Source: Enterobacteriaceae bacterium (lineage in GTDB: Bacteria > Pseudomonadota > Gammaproteobacteria > Enterobacterales > Enterobacteriaceae). Taken from it: DNA of 64,000 nt. Positions 17,521 through 26,272 of this stretch are shown piece by piece. The notes beneath the pieces are model-generated. The model worked only from the letters and a program-made list of their open reading frames with translations, had not been told where the DNA came from and did not search any database. The stretch is from contig CABIZV010000005.1 of NCBI GenBank assembly GCA_902363335.1, forward strand, positions 308,176 to 372,175, read 5' to 3'. The position numbers were made by a program, and so were the translations under genes. Numbering within the stretch: the stretch's first letter is position 1; every line of letters begins with the position of its first letter.

Positions 17521-18748
17521 GCCTGGCCCGCTCTTTCAGGCGGGCTGGCACCACCACCATCATCACGATACCCGCCAGCACCCCAATGGCCAGATTGCCG
17601 GTGCTGACGGTGGCCGCGATGGTCACCAGCATCACCAGCGTTTCCGGCCACGGCGTACGTTTTAGCGTCGCAGGCTGGAGGCTCTGCCAGCTAAAGGTTT
17701 TAAACGCCACAATCACCATAATCCCGGCCAGTACGGACATTGGGATCATCGCCATCACTTCGCTTAACGCCGTCACCAGCAGCAGTAAAACCAGCGCTGC
17801 GGCGACGGTGGAGAGGCGGCTCCGGCCTTTGCCCATCTCCACGTTAACGATGGTTTGACCGATCATCGCGCACCCGGCGATACCGCCATAGCAGCCTGCC
17901 AGAATATTGGCGATGCCAAGACCAGCGCTCTCACGGGTTTTATTCGACGGCGTGACGGTTAAATCATCCACCAGTTTGGCGGTCAGTAGCGATTCCATTA
18001 GCCCGACAAAGGCAATACTCAGCGCACAGGGCCAGATAATGGCCAGCGTGTTGAGATTGAGCGGAACCAGCCATTGGGTTAATCCCGGCAGCCCGCCGCC
18101 CATTGAACCTTCATCGCCAACGGTGGGTAAAACTTGTCCGCTGGTGGCGGTGTAAATCGTCAGCAACACCACGGCTATCAGCGGGGAAGGGACGCTTTTC
18201 ATCACTTTAGGAAGCCACAGCACAATCAGAATGGTGGCGGCAAAAAGCGCGATAATCAGCGGGCTCCGTGTCCAGAAATGGGGAACCTGGGCAAAGAAGA
18301 TAAGAATACCCAGCGCATTGACGAAACCGCTCATGACCGCTGCGGGGATAAAGCGCATCAGCTTCGCCATGCCGCACACGGCAAACAGAATTTGAATCAT
18401 TCCCGCCATGACTACCGCAGGAAGAATGTAGGCCACCCCGTGTTGATGCACCATCGGGCCGATAACCAGCGCGACCGAACCGGCCGCCGCCGTGACCATT
18501 GCCGGACGGCCGCCGAGAAACGACATCGACAGGCACAGTACCACTGAGGCAATCAAGCTGACTTTAGGATCGACACCGGCAATAACCGAAAAGGAGATGA
18601 CTTCCGGGATGAGCGCTAAAGCGGTAATGATGCCTGCCAGCACTTCGCGGGTAAATAGCTTGGGTGATGTCAAAACGGCAGTCAAAGAAGGGGACGGAGA
18701 GGTGTTGGGCATAAGATATTCACAGGTTATCGATGGCCGGTCTTTCAT
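17483..18748 (-). CDS. SulP-family anion transporter lacking a STAS domain
   Basis: This looks like a SLC26/SulP secondary transporter, whose family moves sulfate, bicarbonate or dicarboxylates; the substrate here is unknown. About 10-12 hydrophobic segments fill the protein, with family features near the N-terminus (LAGIITALALIPEVISFSVIAGVDP) and the later SLVESL-like stretch (FVGLMESLLTAKLVDD). It ends at residue 421, right after the membrane domain, so the usual cytoplasmic STAS domain is missing. The start at 18748 has a GGAAG ribosome site; the Met at 18712 is an alternative. It overlaps mgtE tail to tail by 38 bp. Confidence 0.85.
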   Translation of the reverse strand: MKDRPSITCEYLMPNTSPSPSLTAVLTSPKLFTREVLAGIITALALIPEVISFSVIAGVDPKVSLIASVVLCLSMSFLGGRPAMVTAAAGSVALVIGPMVHQHGVAYILPAVVMAGMIQILFAVCGMAKLMRFIPAAVMSGFVNALGILIFFAQVPHFWTRSPLIIALFAATILIVLWLPKVMKSVPSPLIAVVLLTIYTATSGQVLPTVGDEGSMGGGLPGLTQWLVPLNLNTLAIIWPCALSIAFVGLMESLLTAKLVDDLTVTPSNKTRESAGLGIANILAGCYGGIAGCAMIGQTIVNVEMGKGRSRLSTVAAALVLLLLVTALSEVMAMIPMSVLAGIMVIVAFKTFSWQSLQPATLKRTPWPETLVMLVTIAATVSTGNLAIGVLAGIVMMVVVPARLKERARLKAETRSPAPEK

Positions 18749-18985
18749 AAGCCACAGCTTCCGTGCGCACCATCACAAAGGGGGGAATAATAGCGCTTCC
18801 CGTCACATTCTACTAGTACCAAATCTCATTTTCTGTACACATTTATTAAACATTTTAATAACAGATCTCAAAACTCAACTTAAATTTTAAACAATATTTA
18901 ATTTTATGCCGCCTGGTGGTAACGTAACCGCACGGATGTTTTTACCTGCATGTAACAAATCGCAAGTCAAGTAAGGCCCCCTACG

Positions 18986-20638
18986 ATGAAAAAAAAGATA
19001 GCTGTACCCAACGCGCAGAAAACGGGTAGTGAAACCATTTCTGTGGCGACTAAGGCGAAGACTCGGGCGGTTCACGAGACAGATGTATTGCTGATAGGTG
19101 GCGGAATTATGAGCGCTACGCTGGGTACATGGCTTCAGGAGTTAGAGCCAGACTGGTCGATTACCATGGTTGAGCAGATGGAAAGCGTGGCGGAGGAGAG
19201 TTCCAACGGCTGGAATAACGCCGGTACCGGACACTCAGCGCTGATGGAACTCAACTATACCCCGCAAAAAGCCGATGGCTCAGTCAGCATCGATAAAGCT
19301 ATTGATATTAACGAAGCCTTCCAGATTTCCCGTCAGTTCTGGGCGCATCAGGTGACGCGCGGCGTGCTGACGCAGCCGAAAAGTTTTATCAACACCGTGC
19401 CACATATGAGCTTTGTGTGGGGCGAGGACAACGTCAACTTCCTGCGCGCCCGCTATCGCGCGTTGCAGAAGAGCCCGTTATTTAACGGCATGCGCTATTC
19501 CGAAGATCACGAACAAATTAAGCAGTGGGCGCCGCTAGTGATGGAAGGCCGCGATCCGCAGCAGAAAATTGCCGCCACTCGTACCGAGGCGGGCACCGAT
19601 GTTAACTACGGCGAAATCACCCGCCAGATGATTAACGCGCTGAAAAAACATGACCGTTTTGCGCTACAGCTTAACACCGTAGTACGCCGTTTCCGTCGTA
19701 ATGCGGATAACAGCTGGAGCGTGACGGTTTCTGATGCCAATGACAGCCACGCCAAACGAACCATCAAAGCCAAGTTTATCTTTATTGGTGCCGGTGGCGC
19801 GGCATTGAAATTGATGCAGCAAACGCATATTCCACAGGCGAAAGAGTACGCTGGCTTCCCGGTTGGCGGTCAGTTCCTGGTGTGTGATAACCCGGAAGTG
19901 GTTAACCATCACCTGGCGAAGGTTTACGGTCAGGCCTCGGTGGGCGCGCCGCCGATGTCCGTTCCGCACATTGATACCCGTATTATTGACGGTAAACGCG
20001 TGGTGCTGTTCGGGCCGTTCGCCACTTTCTCTACGCGATTTTTGAAAAATGGTTCGCTGTGGGATCTGCTGGCCTCGACCAATAAATCGAACATTCTGCC
20101 GATGCTGAATGTGGGGCTGGACAACTTTGACCTGGTGAAATATCTGGTCAGCCAGGTGCTGCAAAAAGATAAAGATCGCCACGCCGCGCTCCGGGCTTAC
20201 TATCCAATGGCGAAAAAGCAGGACTGGCGTTTATGGCAGGCCGGCCAGCGCGTGCAGATCATTAAACGCGATTCTCGTATTGGCGGCGTATTGCGTTTGG
20301 GTACCGAAGTGGTAAGCGATGACGAAGGCACCGTAGCGGCGCTGCTGGGAGCTTCTCCTGGCGCATCAACGGCGGCACCGATCATGCTCGATCTGCTGGA
20401 AAAAGTTTTCAAAGAGAAAATGCAAACTGTCGAATGGCAGGAAAAAATTCGCGCGGTGGTGCCGACCTACGGCTCTACGCTCACTGAAAACCCTCACCTC
20501 ATCGACCAAACGATGGCCTACACCAGTGAAGTGCTGGGGCTGCATTATGAAGCGATACGCGAAGCTGACCCGGTACCTGCGGTGCAGGTGCCATCAAAAC
20601 CGGTAGAAGTGAAAGAGATGGCGGATATTGCGTTGTAG
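18986..20638 (+). CDS. mqo: Malate:quinone oxidoreductase
   Basis: Mqo is a peripheral-membrane FAD enzyme that oxidises malate to oxaloacetate and passes electrons to quinone. The FAD-binding motif VLLIGGGIMSATLG begins near residue 34, followed by ESSNGWNNAGTGHSALMELNYTP, a family signature. The 550 residues match the family length of about 548. The N-terminal 33 residues are basic and polar and do not resemble the hydrophobic leader-like start of E. coli Mqo. Downstream is a REP-like array rather than a simple terminator. Confidence 0.95.
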   Translation: MKKKIAVPNAQKTGSETISVATKAKTRAVHETDVLLIGGGIMSATLGTWLQELEPDWSITMVEQMESVAEESSNGWNNAGTGHSALMELNYTPQKADGSVSIDKAIDINEAFQISRQFWAHQVTRGVLTQPKSFINTVPHMSFVWGEDNVNFLRARYRALQKSPLFNGMRYSEDHEQIKQWAPLVMEGRDPQQKIAATRTEAGTDVNYGEITRQMINALKKHDRFALQLNTVVRRFRRNADNSWSVTVSDANDSHAKRTIKAKFIFIGAGGAALKLMQQTHIPQAKEYAGFPVGGQFLVCDNPEVVNHHLAKVYGQASVGAPPMSVPHIDTRIIDGKRVVLFGPFATFSTRFLKNGSLWDLLASTNKSNILPMLNVGLDNFDLVKYLVSQVLQKDKDRHAALRAYYPMAKKQDWRLWQAGQRVQIIKRDSRIGGVLRLGTEVVSDDEGTVAALLGASPGASTAAPIMLDLLEKVFKEKMQTVEWQEKIRAVVPTYGSTLTENPHLIDQTMAYTSEVLGLHYEAIREADPVPAVQVPSKPVEVKEMADIAL

Positions 20639-20653
20639 CAATAATCGCAATTG

Positions 20654-20944
20654 GTGGCCCGGGTGAGGCGTTTACGCTGACCCCGGGGTTAGCTCGGAGC
20701 CTATTCCCGGCGTCACTTCGTTCGGCCGGGCTACCTATCTCGTAGCCCGGGCGAGGCGTTTACGCCGACCCCGGGGTTGGCTCGGAGCGTATTCCCGGCG
20801 TCACTTCGTTCGGCCGGGCTACCAACTCGTAGCCCGGGCGAGGCGTTTACGCCGACCCCGGGGTTAGCTCGGAGCGTATTCCCGGCGTCACTTCGTTCGG
20901 CCGGGCTACTTATCTTGTAGCCCGGGCGGAGACCCCGGGGAAAC
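20654..20944. repeat. Tandem array of ~88-bp REP-like units
   Basis: Units start near 20654, 20742 and 20829 (87-88 bp apart), with a truncated fourth at 20917. Each contains two palindromes: GTAGCCCGGGCGAGGCGTTT running to ACGCCGACCCCGGGG, and TTCCCGGCGTCACTTCG running to TTCGGCCGGGCTAC. The array fills the whole gap between the convergent mqo and eco genes and comes within about 5 bp of the eco stop codon. No separate terminator is seen. Confidence 0.85.
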
Positions 20945-20949
20945 CCGGT

Positions 20950-21441
20950 TTAACGCACAGCCGCGTTCAGGATCTCTTCTTTGGCTTCCCACACGCGGTA
21001 TTTTACTTCTACGTTGTCTGGGGTGTAGACCACAATCGGCAGCTTACTGTTGTAGCGCAGCATGCCATCATCGCCCAGCGACGCGGTAACGAACTGTTTC
21101 GTTTTCTTCTGGTCAGGGCAGGCCATCATGGTAGACATTGGCCCAGTCACTTTCTCTACGACGTAATAGTCATAACCCCAGCCTTCCAGCGTTTTACTTT
21201 CCAGCTCAGCGCCCAGACGATGGCGATTGCAGTCAACTTCCAGCGTTTGACCAATCAATAATTCCACCTTAAAGGCTGACTCATCTTTTTGAGCGGGCAA
21301 CTGAATAACCTGACGCTTCATCCCTTTCTCAGCCTGTGGGTAAGGCGCGACCTTCTCCAGCGGCTGCTCTGCGGCCCATGCTGTGCTGGTGGCACAGGCG
21401 ATGGCAAGTAAAGATGCGGCAAGTTTATGTGTCTTTTTCAC
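20950..21441 (-). CDS. eco: Ecotin, periplasmic serine protease inhibitor
   Basis: Ecotin is a dimeric periplasmic inhibitor of chymotrypsin-fold proteases such as trypsin, chymotrypsin and neutrophil elastase. A signal peptide (MKKTHKLAASLLAIACATST…WA) ends before AEQPLEKVAPYP. The reactive loop STMMACPD has the P1 Met typical of enterobacterial ecotin, and a Cys pair (VDCNRH, MACPD) forms the single disulfide. The 163 residues match the family. It is convergent with mqo, as in E. coli. Confidence 0.96.
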   Translation of the reverse strand: MKKTHKLAASLLAIACATSTAWAAEQPLEKVAPYPQAEKGMKRQVIQLPAQKDESAFKVELLIGQTLEVDCNRHRLGAELESKTLEGWGYDYYVVEKVTGPMSTMMACPDQKKTKQFVTASLGDDGMLRYNSKLPIVVYTPDNVEVKYRVWEAKEEILNAAVR

Positions 21442-21576
21442 TGTTCGTCCTTTGTATCAGTAGTTAACCAGAGCAGAATATCATTCATGTTATCAATGGT
21501 AATCGTTATTTACTGAATTTTGCATTAGGAGTAGTGCTAAATATCGAGTTAAATCTCGAAAGTAGCGATTATCACT

Positions 21577-22455
21577 TCACACTCCGTTCAGCAGATGCGT
21601 TATAAACTTTGTGAGTTTAGGCAATGGGCGTAAATCTTGCCGCCAAAGCAGGTGAATAGGGCGGGGGGCGGGTGTAAATTCCTCAAGGACACGCACCAGC
21701 CTGCCGCAGGCTAAATCATCAGCCAGCAACACTTCGGGTTGCAGCAGCAGCCCGGCTCCGGCAATCGCTGCCATGCGCAGACCGTGGCCATCATTGCAGC
21801 GTAATATGGCATCGCGTTTCCAGCGCACTTCGTCCGCCATGCCGGGTAACAGCCACTCGTTGCGTGCCGTCCACACGGTATGAGATAAGCACAGATGGTC
21901 GCTAAGCTCAGCGGGTGTTTGCGGGATGCCATAGCGTGCTAAATAATCGGGTGAGGCGCAGATAACCATCCGGTAGTCGCACAGATATTTGGCGACAATA
22001 TCGGTTTGCCGAATATCGCCAATGCGAATAGCCAGGTCGAAACCTTCATCAACTAAATCGACCATCCGATTGGTAAGATCAAGCTCAACGCGTACTTCCG
22101 GCCAGGTTTGCAAAAAAGTGGCGGCCAGTGGAGACACGATGCATGAGCCAAATGAGGTTGGCGCACTGACCCGCAGAGTCCCGGCTGGGGCAAGACGCAG
22201 GCGCTCAACGGAGCTTTCAGCTACCATCACCTGCTCCAGAACACGTCGGGATTCTTCCGCAAAGACGCGGCCTGCATCCGTCAGGCTTTGGCGACGGGTA
22301 TTTCGCGCCAGTAAGCGCGTGCCAAGCTGGTTTTCCAGTTGAGCGACATATTTACCTACCATCACGGCGGACATGCCAAGCCTACCGGCGGCCTCCGTAA
22401 AACTACCGCTTTCCACCACCGCAACAAAAGTCTCCATTGCCCGTAGCTTGTCCAT
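21577..22455 (-). CDS. LysR-family regulator, divergent from an SDR gene
   Basis: This is a LysR-type transcriptional regulator of 292 residues. The N-terminal winged helix-turn-helix reads METFVAVVESGSFTEAAGRLGMS with the usual LSxSxxSKxI-like segment replaced by AVMVGKYVAQLE. A substrate-binding domain follows (from LRVSAPTSFG). It resembles the AaeR/PgrR/DmlR-like clade with a C-terminal LLWRQDLRPLPKLTKFITHL. The 98-bp gap to the divergent SDR gene suggests it controls that gene. The ligand is unknown. Confidence 0.85.
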   Translation of the reverse strand: MDKLRAMETFVAVVESGSFTEAAGRLGMSAVMVGKYVAQLENQLGTRLLARNTRRQSLTDAGRVFAEESRRVLEQVMVAESSVERLRLAPAGTLRVSAPTSFGSCIVSPLAATFLQTWPEVRVELDLTNRMVDLVDEGFDLAIRIGDIRQTDIVAKYLCDYRMVICASPDYLARYGIPQTPAELSDHLCLSHTVWTARNEWLLPGMADEVRWKRDAILRCNDGHGLRMAAIAGAGLLLQPEVLLADDLACGRLVRVLEEFTPAPRPIHLLWRQDLRPLPKLTKFITHLLNGV

Positions 22456-22553
22456 ATTACAAACCCCTGGTTAGTAATTATCGAATCTTTTACCAGTTTA
22501 TCCGATTTTTAATTGGGTAAAGAATAGCGGCTTACCTGATTAAGGAGTCGCCT

Positions 22554-23156
22554 ATGAAAATTATGATTATTGGTGCCAGCGGAACGGTGGGCAGCGCAGT
22601 TGCAGACGTACTCAGCCGCCAGCACGAGGTTATTCGCGTGGGGCGTACCCATGGCGATGAGCAAGTGGATATCACCTCGCAAGCAAGCGTTGAGGCGCTA
22701 TTTGCAAAAACGGGGAAAGTCGATGCGATTGTGTCAGCGACCGGCGGCGTCTTTTTTGGCCCGTTAGCCAGCATGACGGATGAAGATTTCAATCAGGGTC
22801 TACAAGACAAACTGTTAGGTCAGATTCGACTGGCGCTCACCGGCCAGCATTATCTGAATGATGCGGGATCTATCACCCTCATCAGCGGCATTATCGCTCA
22901 GGAGCCTATCGTGCAAGGCGTTAACGCCGCAACGGTCAATGCCGGGCTGGAAGGGTTTGTGCGTGCTGCCGCCTGTGAGTTACCGCGTGGTATCCGCATC
23001 AATTTGATTAGCCCCACGGTCTTAAGCGAATCGGCGAAAGCGTATGAAGATTTCTTCCCCGGATTTGAAAGCGTGGCAGCGGCCACGGTTGCCAATGCCT
23101 TTCGTCGCAGCGTGGAAGGAATACAGACCGGGCGCATTTATACGGTAGGCTACTAG
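22554..23156 (+). CDS. Short-chain dehydrogenase-like protein without catalytic Tyr
   Basis: This 200-residue protein has a Rossmann N-terminus (MKIMIIGASGTVGSAVADVL), an aspartate/glycine-rich segment VSATGGVFFGPLASMT, and the TLISGII strand that normally carries the catalytic Ser. Where classical SDRs have YxxxK, it reads NAATVNAGLEGFVRAAACELP, so Tyr and Lys are both missing. It ends with an IRINLISPTVLSES segment. It may bind NADP without being a standard dehydrogenase. A subgroup of short SDR proteins has this feature as far as I recall. The AAGGAG ribosome site is good. Confidence 0.8.
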   Translation: MKIMIIGASGTVGSAVADVLSRQHEVIRVGRTHGDEQVDITSQASVEALFAKTGKVDAIVSATGGVFFGPLASMTDEDFNQGLQDKLLGQIRLALTGQHYLNDAGSITLISGIIAQEPIVQGVNAATVNAGLEGFVRAAACELPRGIRINLISPTVLSESAKAYEDFFPGFESVAAATVANAFRRSVEGIQTGRIYTVGY

Positions 23157-23185
23157 CTGGATTGCAAACACGTGGCAGAAAAGTT

Positions 23186-23214
23186 ATCCCCCTTCGCGCA
23201 GTGCGTAGGGGGAT
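23186..23214. terminator. Shared hairpin between SDR and gtr-like genes
   Basis: ATCCCCC and GGGGGAT arms enclose a CGC/GCG-containing loop between two convergent genes. T-runs are short on both sides. Confidence 0.55.
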
Positions 23215-23220
23215 AGGGGA

Positions 23221-24759
23221 TTACTGAACGGAGATCCCGGTTACGGCGCCATGAGGGATTTTCTTGTAGTACCAATTATCGTCGTTAATCTGGACGAACG
23301 TAAATTCATCCGGGGCGAGCGACATCGATTTGCCGTTTAAGGTGAAATGAATCTGGCCTTCCAGCGGCCTGGCGCTTATCACAAGAAGCTCACCTTTATC
23401 ATTGAACCAGGCGTTGGTATTGGCATCAATGTGTTGCTTCTCGCCGGTCACCATCACTGAATAGTCAAATCCGGTGGTCTTACGGTAAATATTCTGCGCG
23501 CCAAAATATTTTCCATACACGTGCGCTTCATGCCAGAAATCAAACTCACCGCCGCGATTTTGCATTTTCAGGAAATGGAAATCTGGGATCGTGAATTCAC
23601 TTTTTTTCTGCGCCAGCTGGTTTTCAATAATCGCCAGACGCACTTCGTTTTGCTGATAGACGTGCAGATAGGAGGTGTATATCAGGCTGAACGACCAGAT
23701 AAACACGCCAAACAGCAGAACGTTTATCGCCATGACGCCCGCTTTAACGGTTTTATTTGCCGTATTGAGGAGTTCTCGCGCCAGGAATGAAACGGCCAAC
23801 AGGAAGAAAACAAAGGTCGACATCATCACCCGGTCAGGATAGGTCGGTGCCGCTACCATAATCAACGAGGTGCCAATACCAATGATTATCGACAGAATAA
23901 GGGTGTTGAGATTGAACTTATTAAAGCGAAGCCCTTTTTTCTGCGCATGGAGCAAAATTAAGGCCAGCAATGCCAATACCACGTAGGCAATCCAGATTAA
24001 TGCCAGATGCCCGAATACGCGCTCGGTCACGTGAACATAGATGCGCTGGAAGATAGACATTTGATACCAGGCGTCACCGTGGGCACGAATGAAATTACCC
24101 GGTGAGAATATCAGTATGCTGGTGCCGATTAATGCGGAAACAAAATACAGGCATTTATTGAGCAGCAGGCGTTTATCACGCCAGAGATCGTAAACAACGG
24201 CTAACGCCGCAATCCCGACGACAAACGGGGCGATACTTTCATTAGAACAGCCCGCCAGCACGCCCAGAATCAGCATCACCACCTGCGTGCGTTCTTCACG
24301 CTGTGTCTGGATACGGTACATGTTCCATATCCAGGCAACCACAAACAGGTTTGTCCAAAGATAGTTAGCGCTTCCTACAATCCAGAATACCGTCTGGCCG
24401 ATGTTTGGGTTCGCAATCCAAAACGTCAGGAATACCAATGCAAAAATAGAGGCATCGTGCTTCTGCCAGCGCAATGTCCCAGTGGGCGTTTTGACGATGA
24501 AATAACAGAATACAACGACCAGTAATCCGGTCATTGCCGAGATAATGGCGCGAGACCCGGTGGCCAATAACAGTGCACTGCTGTAGTCCGCAACCACCCG
24601 TCCACTCCAGGTCAGGTAATGGTTAAGGTGTGTGTCTAAGGACGTGCCTAACATGGCATACACATAATCATCAGAATGTAGTGGGGTGTACCACTCGATG
24701 ATAAATACGGTAATAAAGGCAATTAAAACAATGGCCCAACTCACGATCTTTTGCATCAA
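23221..24759 (-). CDS. Polytopic GtrC-like glucosyltransferase candidate
   Basis: This 512-residue membrane protein has about 10-11 hydrophobic segments and a soluble C-terminal domain of about 130 residues. The first periplasmic loop has an Asp pair (YTPLHSDDYVYAMLG), as in GT-C fold transferases that use polyprenyl-linked sugars. It resembles the DUF6056/GtrC-type proteins found third in gtr operons, where the third gene sets which O-antigen residue is glucosylated. It directly follows gtrB with no gap. The acceptor is unknown. Confidence 0.7.
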   Translation of the reverse strand: MMQKIVSWAIVLIAFITVFIIEWYTPLHSDDYVYAMLGTSLDTHLNHYLTWSGRVVADYSSALLLATGSRAIISAMTGLLVVVFCYFIVKTPTGTLRWQKHDASIFALVFLTFWIANPNIGQTVFWIVGSANYLWTNLFVVAWIWNMYRIQTQREERTQVVMLILGVLAGCSNESIAPFVVGIAALAVVYDLWRDKRLLLNKCLYFVSALIGTSILIFSPGNFIRAHGDAWYQMSIFQRIYVHVTERVFGHLALIWIAYVVLALLALILLHAQKKGLRFNKFNLNTLILSIIIGIGTSLIMVAAPTYPDRVMMSTFVFFLLAVSFLARELLNTANKTVKAGVMAINVLLFGVFIWSFSLIYTSYLHVYQQNEVRLAIIENQLAQKKSEFTIPDFHFLKMQNRGGEFDFWHEAHVYGKYFGAQNIYRKTTGFDYSVMVTGEKQHIDANTNAWFNDKGELLVISARPLEGQIHFTLNGKSMSLAPDEFTFVQINDDNWYYKKIPHGAVTGISVQ

Positions 24760-25704
24760 TTATTCCTTTATCCGCGCTGCGTGACGTGCTTTTTTCTTAA
24801 TAATGTATCGGGGGCGTTTTTTAGTTTCGATATAGATACGGCCGATATACTCACCCAGTACGCCAATGCCAATGAGCTGTATACCGCCTAAAAACAGGAT
24901 GGAGACAATCAGCGAGGGATATCCCTGGACGGCATTTCCCCAAATGATTTTATCCACCACCATCCAGAAGCCATAGGCGAAAGACAGGAGTGCCACGGCC
25001 AGGCCCAGGTACGTCCAGACCCTAAGCGGGAAGGTTGAGAAAGACGTAATTCCCTCAAGCGCCAGATTCCATAATTTCCAGCCGTTGAATTTACTTTCTC
25101 CTGCGACACGTTCCGCTCTGGAGTACAACACCACTTCGGTGTGGCCGCCGACCCAGGAAAGAATGCCCTTCATAAAGAGATTTTTTTCAGGCAGCTGTTT
25201 AATGTTGTCGACCACTTCCCGGCTCATCAAGCGAAAATCACCGACGTTTTCTTCGATATGAGGTTTGCTGATTTTATTATGCAGTTTATAAAACCACTCG
25301 GCGGTTTTACGCGTCAAATGACCGTCGACGGAGCGATCTTCACGTTTAGCCAGAACCACATCAGCGCCTTCCTGCCATTTCTCAATCAGTCTTGGGATAA
25401 CGTCAATGGGATCTTGTAAATCGACATCAATCGGAATGACCGCATCGCCACTGGCATAATCCAGCCCCGCAAACAGGGCCGGTTCTTTACCGAAATTTCT
25501 TGTCAGTGGCAGCGAAATTACCAATGGATCTGCGGTCGCCAGCGCCTCAATAATGGATTCCGTTGCATCGGTGCTGCCATCATTAATAAAGACAATTTCA
25601 ATGTCATAAGGCTTTAGGCCAACGTGTTCGCGAACGGCTTTGTAAAAAATACCGACAGTTTCTTCTTCATTAAAAACAGGAACGATCAGTGAGATTTTCA
25701 TCAT
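24760..25704 (-). CDS. gtrB: Bactoprenol glucosyltransferase GtrB-like
   Basis: GtrB moves glucose from UDP-glucose to undecaprenyl phosphate on the cytoplasmic face. The GT2 domain has PVFNEEETVGIFYKAV, a DGSTDAT motif and the PIDVDLQDP acidic metal-binding motif. Two C-terminal membrane helices (about 232-300) anchor it. The 314 residues are typical. The start overlaps the end of gtrA by 4 bases (25701-25704), so the genes are translationally coupled. E. coli YfdH is the close K-12 relative. Confidence 0.9.
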   Translation of the reverse strand: MMKISLIVPVFNEEETVGIFYKAVREHVGLKPYDIEIVFINDGSTDATESIIEALATADPLVISLPLTRNFGKEPALFAGLDYASGDAVIPIDVDLQDPIDVIPRLIEKWQEGADVVLAKREDRSVDGHLTRKTAEWFYKLHNKISKPHIEENVGDFRLMSREVVDNIKQLPEKNLFMKGILSWVGGHTEVVLYSRAERVAGESKFNGWKLWNLALEGITSFSTFPLRVWTYLGLAVALLSFAYGFWMVVDKIIWGNAVQGYPSLIVSILFLGGIQLIGIGVLGEYIGRIYIETKKRPRYIIKKKARHAARIKE

Positions 25705-26060
25705 GCACTCTTGAATACGATGAGTTTTGAATAAATGAAGCCCGCCACCAGACTAAAGCCGGAAAAGACAATAAGCGTGACTAACGCAGGAATGGCAAGC
25801 CTGTCAGCAATATAACCGTTTAATCCAGCCATCGCGCCCATAAAAAGAACGAAGGCGATATATCGGCCTAAGGTGGCTTGCGAGTTGAACGTCCATTTGG
25901 CGTTGGCAAAGAAACTAAACGTTACGGCGCAACCAAAGGCAATAATATTCGCAATTGCCTGTGTACTTGCAAAAAAATGAACCAACGCACCGAAGCAAAG
26001 CCAGTGGATTGCGGTATTGAGAATGCCTACAGAGATATAGCGTCCGAATAGCTTTAACAT
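25701..26060 (-). CDS. gtrA: GtrA-like lipid-linked glucose flippase
   Basis: GtrA proteins are about 120 residues with four membrane helices and are thought to flip undecaprenyl-phosphate-glucose to the periplasm. This one has 119 residues with the family start (LKLFGRYISVGILNTAIHWL), a CAVTFSFFANAKWTFNS segment, and a C-terminal KLIVFK. It is first in the three-gene operon. The 212 bp between it and the tRNA contain only one GATC site (26113-26116), so the Dam/OxyR phase-variation design seen in phage gtr promoters is not evident. Confidence 0.9.
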   Translation of the reverse strand: MLKLFGRYISVGILNTAIHWLCFGALVHFFASTQAIANIIAFGCAVTFSFFANAKWTFNSQATLGRYIAFVLFMGAMAGLNGYIADRLAIPALVTLIVFSGFSLVAGFIYSKLIVFKSA

Positions 26061-26272
26061 TATAAGATGGCGTCAGTTTAAGTGGTCGGCAGTGTAGTAC
26101 TAACCGATTATGCGATCAACTATCAAAAAATCGTATCTTTTACGCTAGATGCATTCATTATCAACGCAATGTGTCTGGGATAACGCACGAAATCAGGAGA
26201 GGAATTTACGGCTATTACGCCGTGATTTTTGCTATCAGAAGGACAGAGTAGGGGGATATTCTTTAAATAAGT

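Noticed and set aside
26087..26096. Possible attachment-site duplicate of the tRNA-Pro 3' end (TGGTCGGCA)
   Set aside because: Only nine bases match the tRNA 3' end, too short to support a direct-repeat att site.
26061..26272. Dam/OxyR phase-variation control of the gtr-like cluster
   Set aside because: Only one GATC is present upstream of gtrA, while the known phase-variable gtr promoters need several.
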